DNA from: Staphylococcus agnetis
GTDB lineage: Bacteria > Bacillota > Bacilli > Staphylococcales > Staphylococcaceae
Direction: 5' to 3'
NCBI RefSeq assembly: GCF_002901865.1
Contig: NZ_PPQF01000016.1
Location: forward strand, 16,895 to 80,894
DNA: 64,000 nt
Shown here: piece by piece, positions 54,937 through 64,000 of the stretch
Position numbering within the stretch: position 1 is the stretch's first letter
How the letters are laid out: each line of letters opens with the position of its first letter
Position numbers and translations under genes: made by a program
The notes under the pieces: model-generated
Seen by the model: only the letters and a program-made list of their open reading frames with translations
What the model was told of the DNA's origin: nothing
Databases searched by the model: none

Positions 54937-56361
54937 TTATGACGTTTTCATCGCATGACTTTCACGTACTAAGCGCGCTTCTAATCCATAGGAAAATTTC
55001 AATTTCAGTTTAAAGGCATTCATGACGGCTTTATGCACTTTCGCTTGTGTAAATTTATAGAACCACCATGGCAATGTAGGTTGGTACTCTTGAAGCGCGA
55101 TAATACAATCGTCAGAGTCAGGTAACCTTCTAAATTCCAAACGTGCATTCCCACCGTCATCCGCTAACGCAAAATCGCCTCCAACAATATGAAACATCAC
55201 TTTATCTGCATGAGATATATGTTTATCTTTCTTTAAACGCAACAACGTCTTATTTAGAAACGGCACTTGAATGGTAAATAAATCATCTTCCAGACGACTG
55301 TGAACAAGATAAAACGTAATCGTGTTTAAAAACTCTGCATAGGTTGTTGCGAGCGCATTCATGTCTACAGATTGTGGTAATGATACCCTTGAAATGGCGC
55401 GCACATCTTTTATTTTCAGCTGATCTGACTGTGATTTTTTGGATTTCGTTTTATGAGCATCTTGTTCCTCATCTAATGCTTTACGGACACTTTCCTTAAA
55501 ATCAATGGTACCGATTGAAATGCCTTCAACAGTATTGGCATCACTGCGTTTCATATCATGGACAAGACTATCCATTAATGGATACACCATTTCTTTCGGC
55601 ACACCTGAAATGAGTTTCACCCAAAATTTACTTAACCAAATCGGAATGATAGGTAAATCAAACATTGGCAAGCGCTTGTCTAAGACTTCTGCGGTTTGAC
55701 TAAACAAATCTTTATACGTCATATGTGAAGGGCCACCGATATCAATCGCCTCATTAGTTTGAGGCTGACGTTTCACAAGGGCTTTTAAACCGTGAATCAC
55801 GTCATCGATTGCAACAGGTAATGTGGTATGATATGCCCACTTCGGTAAAAGCAACCCTGGTAAACGTTCCACCAACGTTTTCAAAATCGGATACGAACTT
55901 CCTTTTGAACCAATAATAAGGCCAGCTCGCAACGTACTTACAGGCACACCATAGGCGCCTAAAATACGCTCACATTCAAGACGACTTCTTAAATGTGGTG
56001 ATAATTGATCATCTTCTGGAATTAAACCACTCATATAAACGATATGTTTCACACCATTCGTACGTGCTGCTTGCGCAAAATTATCCGCTAACAATGCATC
56101 CATATCTTCAAAACTTGCTTGTGTCAGTTTGGCAGAAGGCATCATCGAATGTACTAAATAAATCGCAACATCGACACCTTCCATCACTTCAGTAATTTCT
56201 TCAATATCAAATAAATCTGCGGATTTCCAAGTCACATTCGCTTCATTTTCTTTATTCTCAATATGTCGTGAAATGGCTACAATTTCATAATCTTTTTTTA
56301 ATTGTTTCATTAAATGGCCACCGATATACCCTGAGGCCCCAGTTAATAGCACTTTAGTCAT
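54937..56361 (-). CDS. SDR NAD(P)-binding protein with C-terminal DUF2867
   Basis: About 474 residues. N-terminal atypical SDR domain: TKVLLTGASGYIGGHLMKQL (nucleotide-binding GxxGxxG), VYLVHSM and the YxxxK-like active-site zone, with the NmrA/complex-I-39K pattern. Residues about 320-470 are the DUF2867 (StART-like) domain common in such proteins. GTG 56370 or ATG 56361 can start; AGGTG favours 56361. Substrate unknown. It heads the run SDR-tspO-phrB, so a UV/light-protection context is likely. Confidence 0.8.
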   Translation of the reverse strand: MTKVLLTGASGYIGGHLMKQLKKDYEIVAISRHIENKENEANVTWKSADLFDIEEITEVMEGVDVAIYLVHSMMPSAKLTQASFEDMDALLADNFAQAARTNGVKHIVYMSGLIPEDDQLSPHLRSRLECERILGAYGVPVSTLRAGLIIGSKGSSYPILKTLVERLPGLLLPKWAYHTTLPVAIDDVIHGLKALVKRQPQTNEAIDIGGPSHMTYKDLFSQTAEVLDKRLPMFDLPIIPIWLSKFWVKLISGVPKEMVYPLMDSLVHDMKRSDANTVEGISIGTIDFKESVRKALDEEQDAHKTKSKKSQSDQLKIKDVRAISRVSLPQSVDMNALATTYAEFLNTITFYLVHSRLEDDLFTIQVPFLNKTLLRLKKDKHISHADKVMFHIVGGDFALADDGGNARLEFRRLPDSDDCIIALQEYQPTLPWWFYKFTQAKVHKAVMNAFKLKLKFSYGLEARLVRESHAMKTS

Positions 56362-56389
56362 TGCTTTCACCTACTTATATAGAGTAAAA

Positions 56390-56421
56390 AAAGTGAGTCG
56401 GACTTACGTCGTACTCACTTT
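56390..56421 (-). terminator. Hairpin upstream of the SDR gene
   Basis: AAAGTGAGT (56390-56398) pairs with ACTCACTTT (56413-56421). TTTTTTT follows on the minus strand, so it ends an upstream transcript or attenuates the SDR operon. Confidence 0.6.
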
Positions 56422-56492
56422 AATTTTTATAAATCTGTTTATATATATTATTCCGTACCCTTCATTTCAAAATACTAATCCTAGCATATACT

Positions 56493-56526
56493 AAAAAAGC
56501 CCAATGGACACTTTCTCCATTAAGCT
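56493..56526 (-). terminator. Terminator of the first DUF805 gene
   Basis: AGCCCAATGGA (56498-56508) and TCCATTAAGCT (56516-56526), one mismatched pair plus a wobble; TTTTTTAG follows on the minus strand. Confidence 0.65.
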
Positions 56527-56544
56527 TAACTTCAAACCACTTTA

Positions 56545-57045
56545 TTATGCGTGTGGCGTTTCAGTACTTTGTATCATACTTGCTGTACCACCATGGCCAT
56601 ATTCATTTGACGCATCATTCCCTCTTGATGCCATGAGGACAAACGTATAAAATATCAGTCCGATTAATGCGATACCACCAATAAATCCAGTAATAATTAA
56701 AATACTTTCTGCAAATGGATTTGTGACAATACCAGTAGGCACTAACGCCACTAAGAATATAAGGAAATAAGCTATATAACTACTCAAATTAAATAAAATC
56801 GCAAGAAACATCGTGCGATCAACATCGTGTAAACGACGCGTCATCACTGTTAAATTCGGAATAAAAATCAATAAACCAAAAATATAACTTGCACGCTCTG
56901 CTGCAAACAATGTCAACAGCGTCATAATGACTGCATTGATCCATAATGGGTGCCAAAATTCTTTACGCGTCGAACGTCCCCTTATATCAAACAGACGCGT
57001 CCAGAACAACGTGTAGCATGATAAAACAGTTTGTGGATGATTCAT
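56545..57045 (-). CDS. DUF805-family membrane protein (copy 1)
   Basis: A 166-residue protein of the YhaH/DUF805 family. The N-terminus VLSCYTLFWTRLFDIRGRSTRKEFW (about 7-31) carries the family's G-R-x-x-R-x-x-F/Y-W element, and VMTRRLHDVDR is the second. Four membrane segments; function unknown. GAGGAG precedes ATG 57045. A second copy of about the same layout is at 60582-61073; the two flank the large helicase gene. Confidence 0.85.
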   Translation of the reverse strand: MNHPQTVLSCYTLFWTRLFDIRGRSTRKEFWHPLWINAVIMTLLTLFAAERASYIFGLLIFIPNLTVMTRRLHDVDRTMFLAILFNLSSYIAYFLIFLVALVPTGIVTNPFAESILIITGFIGGIALIGLIFYTFVLMASRGNDASNEYGHGGTASMIQSTETPHA

Positions 57046-57256
57046 AATAACACTCCTCACTATATATAATTTTTTTATATATCTTATATATAGATTATCA
57101 TGTCACGCATCCAGGTCATATTAAGGCTATATTAATTAAAATTAAATCAATCTAAGACGTGTTCATTTTATATTTAAAAGTCTTCAAACACACTTCTAAG
57201 GGCGTATTGAAGGCTTAGAAAGCTTGCGTGAGATATGCATGCTACACTATAATCCA

Positions 57257-60200
57257 TTAATGATTTTCATAATATTTAATCGTGTCGTAATACTTTAACT
57301 TACTAATGCGTGCTTTATCACCAATAATAATAAATGTTTTTTTAGCCCTTGTAACCGCCACATTGATTAAATTAGGTTTTGCGCAAGACCATTGAATCGC
57401 ACCATTTTGTTTATCATCCGTGCCAGTAACAAAATAGACTTTATCGGCTTCTTTACCTTGAAACGTATGAACTGTTCCAATACTTTTATCCACCCATTGA
57501 CTTATATTAAAAGATTGAGGTACCTCATTCTTTAATTCATTTTTCAAACGTGAACTTAATGCGTTTTTAATAGCAGTAAATGGCGTGATTACAAACACAT
57601 TCGGGGATGTCTCATGTTCGTTTAATGCGCACTGCCAATCTTCTTTTAATAACGCAACAATATGTTCACCTTGTTCACTTACATATTGTCTATGTGTCGC
57701 TTTACCTTTGACATCTATCCACTTTACACAACCTGTTTTGCCCTTCTCTTCATTATTTTTCACATAATGCGGTAAAACCATTTTATTTTCATAAGCAATA
57801 TGATTGCTAATAGAAAACATCGGATTTAAGCAACGTCTGTGCACCCATAAAGGGATTCCAATCCATTGCTTTTCGTGCCCACTACCTTTCCAGTATCCAT
57901 ATTGATTGGCTTCATCCGCTATCGATTGCACCGATGCATTGATATTCACTAATCTTTCAGGCACGTTGTATGCTTTCCTAACCAAATCGTATAAATGACG
58001 TTCGAGCGTCACGACTGGCTCAATTTGGATAGGGTCTCCTACCGCAACGACTTTACAAGAGCGGTGTATTGCACCCACTGCCGCTTGTGGCGTAGCTTGC
58101 CCCGCTTCATCAATAAAAAGATAATCTATAAAATCTTTTGAAACTTTTGCATACATTGCATTAAAACTTGCAAATGTAGTGCTAATGACAGGGAAAATCA
58201 GATGTAAGATGTTCCAAGCGTTTTCAACCTTTGATAATGTCCCTTCTATATAATCAAAACGATTTTTAAAATCATAGAGTCCAGATTGTATCGATTTCGC
58301 ATTGCCAATTAAAAGATATTTATGTAAAACCATAGCTTTTAAGAATAGCAAACCCCTTTGGAACTGTAGTTCATCCGTTGTGCCTAACACAGACTCTTGA
58401 CGACGCGCATAATCTTCTTCAGTATCACGCCAAAACTCATCATCACCATACATGAGTCCTTGATGTTTTGATTGGAACATTTCATATTTTTCTATTATGC
58501 TTTGGTGATTTTCTATTTTACTTTCATAATTTTTAATGTCAGTGAGAATGCTTTGTTTTTCTTCTCGAATAACGGATATTTTATCTAAATACACTTGTTT
58601 GTCTTGCTCTAAATTAATTTTATCTTCCAATAACATTCTTTTCTGCTCTTGGAATTTCGACTTATATTGATGATTTTGACCACCGAATAAATGCGTTAAT
58701 TTTGTCATGAAGCTTTCATCTCCTCGAGATAACGCTTCATGTTCATTGATGTCATTAATTCTCTCTTTAACACGTTTTATATCTTTATCGATGTCTTTAA
58801 CTTTTGTATCAAGCTCATCACTATTTTCAACTTTATGCAATTGTTGGTTTAACAGTTGTAATTGGGTATGATAATATGTTAATTTCAAACGGCTTTTTTG
58901 AGCTCTTTTGTAATACTTGTGCCCTTTTTTTATCTCTTTTTTAAGTGATTGAATCGTATTTAACGTATCATTAAATGATTGTTTCGCTTCTTTCCATTTT
59001 TGAGTCATATTTATCTGTGTTGCTTCATTTAAAAGGATTGTATTTAAAGAATCACTTCCTACTAACATTTTTTTCATAACAGCATCAATATTTTTCTTTT
59101 TTCCAAACACTCCTGAAAAGAGTCCCCAGGCGTCTTCTTGAATGAGATCACTGGCAATATTTCTAAACATTTCCAGTTCTTGCGCTACTTTTTGATATTC
59201 TTGCTCATATTGTGGGAATTTACTTTCGACATCTTTTCTAATCACTTCAGCTATTTTAGGTAAATCTTTTGAAATATTTTCTACAGCGCCGTTATTACTC
59301 GAAGCAACAACCATCTTAAATTTAGTATGAACATCATTTAAAAAGTATGTTGCATATTGATCCGTTTCATGAATTTTAGTTGATGTAAAAGCCGCTTTCG
59401 GATGCTCTAAATGAGCAAAAGTTTTTGCACGTTCAACGATGTGATGTGCAAATAAATCTTTTAATAGCGTTGTTTTTCCAGTCCCAGGTGGTCCATTAAC
59501 GGAGCTGATCGTTTTCGCATCTTTACAGATATGATTTACTGCTACTTGTTGCATTAACGAGAGTCGATGTTCAACTAAAGATGGCCATCGACCATCAGGA
59601 TAGCAATCTGGTTGTAAATAATTTTCTATGAGTTCTCTATTTTCATCAATATTTATTTTTTGGTGTAAATTCCCCAAAATATATTGATTAAGTGCGGTAT
59701 TCGGTTGCGCTTTGGCTGTTTCAATATCCTTTAGATAAAAACTATTTAATTCACTATCTATATCTTGAGGTTTCACATATTTGACCCTAACCCAATGTTC
59801 AAATATACCAACATTTACACTTTCATATTTTTGAAAGTATTGACTATAGAGGTCATCCATTTTGGCTAATTTAAAAGCATCTAGCGGATTGTTACCTAAT
59901 ACAGCCTCACAATCATACTTAAATTTTTCGAAATGATCATTATGTATTTTTTCAATATTATGATGTTTATCTTTAGAAAGATTTAACATTGCTGTCATAA
60001 TCATCGGAACATACAACGTATCCAATTCTACGCGTCCCTCATGATCTACAACAAATGTATAGCCATAGCATTTTTTAGAATTAGGATTATATATTTCATC
60101 TCCGTTAAACACCCTTCTCAGATGCTCTTCAATCTCGTTAAATGAAAAACATAAACGGTACATTTGAAATTTAATCTTACCGTTTTTGCTTTTTACATCT

Positions 60201-60385
60201 TTTAATGCATAAGCTTCATTTTCCCAAATCGAATTAAATTCACTAAAATTAAATGTTTTCGTCTTATTTTGATTATCTTTAAACAACGATTTATGTAGAT
60301 ATTCCTGTAACCCTTCTATTTCTCCTGGTTGTAACGTTTCAAGAAACCCCCATGCTGATAGTGTTGCCTTAACTGAATCACACAT
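57257..60385 (-). CDS. Large superfamily 1 helicase/ATPase with central coiled coil
   Basis: A 1042-residue Upf1/Dna2-like protein. Walker A GPPGTGKTTLL (about 298-308), Walker B FIDEAGQATPQAA (about 776), motif III GDPIQIEP, and C-terminal motifs VHTFQGKEAD and NVAVTRAKK are all present, so it is an active P-loop helicase core split by an insertion of about 450 residues with a long charged coiled coil (about 450-650). Residues 1-290 are an N-terminal domain I do not recognise. No nuclease motif was found. ATG 60385 follows GGAGGG. It stands between two DUF805 genes. Antiphage, RNA or chromosome roles are all open; defence is a hypothesis. Confidence 0.85.
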   Translation of the reverse strand: MCDSVKATLSAWGFLETLQPGEIEGLQEYLHKSLFKDNQNKTKTFNFSEFNSIWENEAYALKDVKSKNGKIKFQMYRLCFSFNEIEEHLRRVFNGDEIYNPNSKKCYGYTFVVDHEGRVELDTLYVPMIMTAMLNLSKDKHHNIEKIHNDHFEKFKYDCEAVLGNNPLDAFKLAKMDDLYSQYFQKYESVNVGIFEHWVRVKYVKPQDIDSELNSFYLKDIETAKAQPNTALNQYILGNLHQKINIDENRELIENYLQPDCYPDGRWPSLVEHRLSLMQQVAVNHICKDAKTISSVNGPPGTGKTTLLKDLFAHHIVERAKTFAHLEHPKAAFTSTKIHETDQYATYFLNDVHTKFKMVVASSNNGAVENISKDLPKIAEVIRKDVESKFPQYEQEYQKVAQELEMFRNIASDLIQEDAWGLFSGVFGKKKNIDAVMKKMLVGSDSLNTILLNEATQINMTQKWKEAKQSFNDTLNTIQSLKKEIKKGHKYYKRAQKSRLKLTYYHTQLQLLNQQLHKVENSDELDTKVKDIDKDIKRVKERINDINEHEALSRGDESFMTKLTHLFGGQNHQYKSKFQEQKRMLLEDKINLEQDKQVYLDKISVIREEKQSILTDIKNYESKIENHQSIIEKYEMFQSKHQGLMYGDDEFWRDTEEDYARRQESVLGTTDELQFQRGLLFLKAMVLHKYLLIGNAKSIQSGLYDFKNRFDYIEGTLSKVENAWNILHLIFPVISTTFASFNAMYAKVSKDFIDYLFIDEAGQATPQAAVGAIHRSCKVVAVGDPIQIEPVVTLERHLYDLVRKAYNVPERLVNINASVQSIADEANQYGYWKGSGHEKQWIGIPLWVHRRCLNPMFSISNHIAYENKMVLPHYVKNNEEKGKTGCVKWIDVKGKATHRQYVSEQGEHIVALLKEDWQCALNEHETSPNVFVITPFTAIKNALSSRLKNELKNEVPQSFNISQWVDKSIGTVHTFQGKEADKVYFVTGTDDKQNGAIQWSCAKPNLINVAVTRAKKTFIIIGDKARISKLKYYDTIKYYENH

Positions 60386-60538
60386 CACGTTTCCCTCCAA
60401 CTGGTAAGTTATCTTATGCATTTTCATTTTAACAAAAAATTTATTATAAAGATGTAAATTTACGGCTCAAAATCAATCTAACCCCGTTACAAAAATATGA
60501 AGAATAATATTAGGATTACTATAATGCATTAAAAGTTT

Positions 60539-60573
60539 AACCCCTAAAAGATAACTATATCCATTAGGGGTTT
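60539..60573 (-). terminator. Terminator of the second DUF805 gene
   Basis: AACCCCTAA (60539-60547) pairs with TTAGGGGTT (60564-60572); AT-rich sequence with a short T run follows on the minus strand. Confidence 0.55.
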
Positions 60574-60581
60574 ATATAATA

Positions 60582-61073
60582 TTATTGATTATTGTCTTTC
60601 TTTAAACGATATGTCCCACCATCACCATACTTGTTTGGCTTTTCGTCACCTTTTATATACATCGCCACAAGTGCATAAAACGCCGTGAGTGAAAAAATAG
60701 TATAAATAATAAATACCAATAAAACGATGACAATCATCATTGAGTAATCTTTAACTGACATAATATCAAATACAACCGATAATAAATTTACAACGATTGC
60801 CAGTAAACCTATGACATGAATCACAACAGCTGACCACATTTTACGGTTTGTATCGTGTAAACGTCGTGTCATCACCGTTAGTGAAGGTATAATGGTAATT
60901 AGCAAAAATATTTCATCTAACACGCCATAAATAAATCTACTCAATAAAAAGTGAATCACTAAATGAAAACTAAAGGGATACCAAAATTCCCCTCGAGTTG
61001 AACGTCCATGAACATCAAATGCACGTGTCCAAAAAAGCTTATAACAAGATAATACTGATTGTGTTTGATTCAT
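60582..61073 (-). CDS. DUF805-family membrane protein (copy 2)
   Basis: A 163-residue paralogue of the 56545-57045 protein. The N-terminal segment VLSCYKLFWTRAFDVHGRSTRGEFW aligns residue by residue with copy 1, as does VMTRRLHDTNR, and both end GDGGT.../GHGGT.... Four membrane segments; function unknown. GAGG lies 7 nt before ATG 61073, and an open extension upstream has no ribosome binding site. Confidence 0.85.
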   Translation of the reverse strand: MNQTQSVLSCYKLFWTRAFDVHGRSTRGEFWYPFSFHLVIHFLLSRFIYGVLDEIFLLITIIPSLTVMTRRLHDTNRKMWSAVVIHVIGLLAIVVNLLSVVFDIMSVKDYSMMIVIVLLVFIIYTIFSLTAFYALVAMYIKGDEKPNKYGDGGTYRLKKDNNQ

Positions 61074-61231
61074 CAAAGTACCTCTTTCGCGTAACGCAAT
61101 TATTTTTAAAAATAATAACATAACATTAATAAAATTAACACTGGAATTTATGATGAACTTACACATATTTGATTAATCATTTTAGCACTTCTAAAATGTA
61201 AATATAACAGATGTTTACGGAGTGATTGTTG

Positions 61232-61972
61232 ATGAATGATAAAGTAAACCAACTGAAACAAATGATAGATCAATCTCATAAGATTGTATTTTTTACAGGT
61301 GCCGGTATTTCTGTCGCAAGTGGTATTCCTGACTTTCGTTCAATCGGAGGTATTAATGATGCCATTGCGCAAAACGGCTATACCCCAGAATATATTTTAA
61401 GTGCTGATTATTTAAGAGATGACCCTGCTGGATTTATCGATTTTTGTTACCAATATTTATTATTTGCGGATAAAAAACCGAACCGTGTACATCAATGGAT
61501 TGCCGAGCTCGAAGCTGAAGGTCGTTCGCTTGGTGTGGTTACACAAAATATTGATGGCCTTCATTCTGACGCTGGGAGTCAACGTGTTGATGAATTACAC
61601 GGCACGATGAATCGTTTTTATTGCACACATTGTGATGCCTCGTTTACGAAATCTTATGTTTTAGCACATCAACTGCGCCATTGCGACCAATGTGGTGGGC
61701 ATATTCGACCAGATATTGTGTTATATGGTGAGATGTTAGACCAAAAAACGTTAATGCGTGCCATGTTTAAAATGAACGATGCTGATACGTTGATCGTGCT
61801 TGGGTCATCACTCGTTGTTCAACCTGCTGCTGGATTTGTATCTCAATTTAATCACGGCAACTTGATTATCATTAATCGCGAACCCACACCCTATGACCAT
61901 TTGGCAGACCTTGTCATTCAAGAAGATATGGTCAAAGTGATTGCGGCGCTTGAATCGAAAAAAACGCACTGA
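61232..61972 (+). CDS. cobB: NAD-dependent protein deacylase (sirtuin)
   Basis: A 246-residue Sir2 enzyme removing acyl groups from lysines with NAD. FFTGAGISVASGIPDFRS (20-37), the NIDGLHSDAG segment and the catalytic His in VDELHG are present, and two Cys pairs, CTHC and CDQC, form the zinc knuckle. ATG 61232 follows GGAG by 9 nt. Substrates are not evident. It is monocistronic, convergent with the DUF915 hydrolase gene, and shares a bidirectional terminator with it. Confidence 0.94.
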   Translation: MNDKVNQLKQMIDQSHKIVFFTGAGISVASGIPDFRSIGGINDAIAQNGYTPEYILSADYLRDDPAGFIDFCYQYLLFADKKPNRVHQWIAELEAEGRSLGVVTQNIDGLHSDAGSQRVDELHGTMNRFYCTHCDASFTKSYVLAHQLRHCDQCGGHIRPDIVLYGEMLDQKTLMRAMFKMNDADTLIVLGSSLVVQPAAGFVSQFNHGNLIIINREPTPYDHLADLVIQEDMVKVIAALESKKTH

Positions 61973-61992
61973 TTCAATCAGCGCGTTTTTAT
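61961..61992. terminator. Bidirectional terminator, sirtuin / DUF915 hydrolase
   Basis: AAAAACGC (61961-61968) with GCGTTTTT, and an inner TGAT/ATCA pair. It overlaps both gene ends. Confidence 0.75.
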
Positions 61993-62855
61993 TTTCCCCA
62001 TAAAAATGAAATGATTTCGTTGGCAACTTTTGGATTGTCATGAATGTCGCTATGTTCCGCGTCAGCCCCTTCATATTTCGATTCTTTGTAACTTTTAGGG
62101 CTATCACCAAGTAAATATTTTAATGATTTTGACGAGCTCATTGACACAATGCCATCTGAGTGTGTGCCGTCTAAAATATCACCATATATATTTAACACTT
62201 CGATGTTTTTTCCTTTATACATAGGCTTTAATTTCATAAATCCTTCATACGGTGCGATCATTCGACTTGGTTTTCCTGCGTTATCTACGGATATTTCATT
62301 GACGTCTTCATTCATGCCTAATACACCATTGTACGTTCCTGCGATACTAACTTGATGTTTCAATTGTGGTAAAGATGTATCATTTCCATAATTTAGCATG
62401 TATTGTGCAAATGATGTGTTGCCCATAGAATGCCCAACAAAATTAAAATGTTTAAAATGTTGTTTTTGGTCAAGTGCCACAATCACATTTTTTATCCATG
62501 AGGCATTTTTGTTTAAATCCATATTGTCATTATCTTCTAATTCTATTTGTACAATTGGATTGCGTGCTTGTTGTGTTAGTGCGCCTTCAAACGTTACTGC
62601 ACCGTCTTTAGACACATGTGCAACGACAACATCTTGTGTGACACCTCGGTCTTCAGCTTCGTTAATAATATATTTGAGTGAATTTAAATTCCCACTTGTT
62701 CCGTGTAAAAACAATGTCGGTGTGCGGTCATTGATATAATTTGCATGTGCAACTGTGCTGTGTTTATGTTGCATATACATGATACTTGCCCCAGCAATGA
62801 TTGCGATTACGATAAATACGACGGCGCTACTTAACCATATTTTCTTCTTTTTCAC
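61989..62855 (-). CDS. DUF915 alpha/beta hydrolase with N-terminal membrane anchor
   Basis: A 288-residue protein. A single N-terminal hydrophobic segment (about 9-27) follows KKKK, so it is either membrane-anchored or secreted. The DUF915 hydrolase domain has PTLFLHGTSG (oxyanion region), nucleophile elbow GHSMGN and a late GDILDGTHSDGIV and AEHSDIHDN (acid and His). The triad is therefore complete. Predicted to act outside the cell on esters; substrate unknown. Confidence 0.85.
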   Translation of the reverse strand: MKKKKIWLSSAVVFIVIAIIAGASIMYMQHKHSTVAHANYINDRTPTLFLHGTSGNLNSLKYIINEAEDRGVTQDVVVAHVSKDGAVTFEGALTQQARNPIVQIELEDNDNMDLNKNASWIKNVIVALDQKQHFKHFNFVGHSMGNTSFAQYMLNYGNDTSLPQLKHQVSIAGTYNGVLGMNEDVNEISVDNAGKPSRMIAPYEGFMKLKPMYKGKNIEVLNIYGDILDGTHSDGIVSMSSSKSLKYLLGDSPKSYKESKYEGADAEHSDIHDNPKVANEIISFLWGK

Positions 62856-62928
62856 ACACTTACCTCGATTCTATCCCATAACTTAGATTTATTTCTCTTA
62901 TGTAATACCCATTTTTATAAATATAAAA

Positions 62929-62977
62929 TACACGAGATAAGAAGTCACGACTTTTGAGTCAATTCTTACCTCGTGTA
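62929..62977 (-). terminator. Terminator of deoB
   Basis: TACACGAGATAAGAA (62929-62943) pairs with TTCTTACCTCGTGTA (62963-62977) with one mismatch; ATTTTATATTT follows on the minus strand. Confidence 0.75.
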
Positions 62978-62986
62978 TATTTTAGC

Positions 62987-64000
62987 TTATTTTAAATCGT
63001 TTAAATAACTGCGACCATACTCTGGTGCTTTAACCCCAAAGTTATCCGCAATCGTTGCGCCAATAGAACTGAACGTTGTATCGGTTTCTAATGCATGGCC
63101 TTCTTTAAATTTCGGACTATACCATAACACTGGAATGTATTCACGTGTGTGATCTGTCCCTTCTGCCGTCGGGTCATTTCCATGGTCCGCTGTAATGATC
63201 AGTAAGTCATCGTCACGCATATGTTCAAAGAGTTCTGGTAAACGGTTATCGAAATCTTTTAATGCTTGGGCATAACCTGGTTTGTTACGACGGTGACCGT
63301 ATAATGCGTCAAAGTCGACAAGGTTTAAGAAACTGATGCCTTTGAAGTCTTTTTGAACGACTTTCATTAATTGGTCCATGCCGTCCATATTGCTTTTTGT
63401 ACGTACAGCTTCAGTAACGCCTTCGCCATCATAGATGTCGTTAATTTTACCAATCGCAATGACGTCATAACCATCATCTTTCAGTGCAGTCATCACCGTA
63501 TCACCAAATGGTTTTAATGCGTAGTCATGGCGGTTACTTGTACGCGTGAAGTGACCTGGCTCACCTACGTATGGACGTGCGATGATACGGCCAATTAAAT
63601 ATTTTGGATCTTTCGTCAGTTCACGCACTTTTTCACAAATGTCATACAGCTCTTCTAAAGGAATAATGTCTTCATGCGCTGCGATTTGAAGCACAGGGTC
63701 TGCCGATGTATAGACAATCAAGTCTCCCGTCTTCATTTGATGTTCGCCCCACTCATCAATAATTTGTGTTCCTGATGCTGGGCGATTCGCGACGACTTTA
63801 CGGCCGGTCATCGCTTCGATGTCTCGAATGAGTTCTTCTGGGAAGCCGTTTGGATACACTTTGAACGGCTGCATAATATTTAAGCCCATAATTTCCCAGT
63901 GACCAGTCATCGTATCCTTACCGACAGACGCTTCGCTTAATTTATGATAGTACGCCATCGGATGGTCTACCCGGTCGATGACCGGTAAGTCATCAATGTT
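62987..64000 (-). CDS. deoB: Phosphopentomutase, 5' part outside window (partial)
   Basis: The visible 337 codons are the C-terminal part of DeoB, which interconverts (deoxy)ribose 1-phosphate and 5-phosphate in nucleoside salvage. The phospho-acceptor threonine segment [28 protein letters not shown], and the metal-binding [25 protein letters not shown] are present. The frame continues beyond position 64000, where the true start must lie; ATG 63958 is internal. It ends with a terminator. Confidence 0.95.
   Translation of the reverse strand, partial: NIDDLPVIDRVDHPMAYYHKLSEASVGKDTMTGHWEIMGLNIMQPFKVYPNGFPEELIRDIEAMTGRKVVANRPASGTQIIDEWGEHQMKTGDLIVYTSADPVLQIAAHEDIIPLEELYDICEKVRELTKDPKYLIGRIIARPYVGEPGHFTRTSNRHDYALKPFGDTVMTALKDDGYDVIAIGKINDIYDGEGVTEAVRTKSNMDGMDQLMKVVQKDFKGISFLNLVDFDALYGHRRNKPGYAQALKDFDNRLPELFEHMRDDDLLIITADHGNDPTAEGTDHTREYIPVLWYSPKFKEGHALETDTTFSSIGATIADNFGVKAPEYGRSYLNDLK

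Noticed and set aside
57257..60385. Helicase as a confirmed antiphage gene
   Set aside because: Only helicase motifs and an odd genomic bracket were seen; no nuclease domain, partner defence gene or mobile-element borders.

Overview
The window is chromosomal DNA of a staphylococcus. It has low-GC codon use, strong AGGAGG-type ribosome binding sites, and typical staphylococcal genes (opuC, arcABDCR, mqo, a BraRS-like module, an FphF-type esterase). A pseudogene at 12706-13026 matches the myeloperoxidase inhibitor SPIN, which is known from S. aureus and from the animal-associated S. intermedius/delphini group. I infer a coagulase-positive animal-associated species rather than S. aureus, but the sequence alone does not fix the species. 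No tRNA, rRNA, insertion sequence, prophage or CRISPR array was seen.

Layout. 1-4613: a partial KDPG aldolase, an AraC regulator, and a HAD phosphatase/NagZ-type glycosidase pair. 4750-9081: MntR-controlled mntH, CtsR-controlled hsp20, a flavin dehydrogenase and small membrane proteins. 9206-13026: acyl-CoA synthetase, a compact LexA-box/toxin/antisense-RNA locus, a divergent ornithine carbamoyltransferase paralogue, and the broken SPIN gene. 13259-22031: azoreductase, then two adjacent two-component/ABC-transporter modules (a Bce/Bra-type module and an ABC-2/BcrA-type module). 22277-25222: three small polytopic membrane proteins. 25786-33126: amino-acid permease, an XRE-ImmA/IrrE gene with an unknown partner, isoprenylcysteine methyltransferase-like protein, malate:quinone oxidoreductase with a tiny downstream gene, and an MFS exporter. 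33427-39573: a complete arginine deiminase cluster argR-arcA-arcB-arcD-arcC-arcR. 39758-42207: a two-gene operon (CzcO-like flavoprotein plus G-domain-less FeoB-like membrane protein) under a perfect Zur box. 42353-47484: esterase, opuCABCD, and a TetR regulator. 47629-54386: a frameshifted MHS transporter, mini-membrane-protein genes, an XRE/DUF3169 pair, SQR, a methyltransferase, and photolyase. 54420-64000: TspO, an SDR protein, a large SF1 helicase between two DUF805 paralogues, a sirtuin, a DUF915 hydrolase and partial deoB.

How it fits together. Much of the window handles stress and envelope challenge: peptide-antibiotic sensing and export, osmoprotection (OpuC), acid/anaerobic energy from arginine (ArcR and catabolite-repression sites precede arcA), metal homeostasis (MntR and Zur operators), heat shock (CtsR), sulfide and malate oxidation into the quinone pool, and UV repair.

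Most unusual points. (1) At 10956-11275, a near-consensus SOS box precedes a 24-residue hydrophobic peptide gene that is opposed by a convergent antisense RNA with its own promoter and terminator. This is a candidate SOS-controlled type I toxin-antitoxin system. (2) The Zur-controlled CzcO/FeoB-like operon is a candidate zinc-limitation transport system. (3) SPIN is inactivated by a single amber codon. (4) A second carbamoyltransferase has altered substrate-loop residues.
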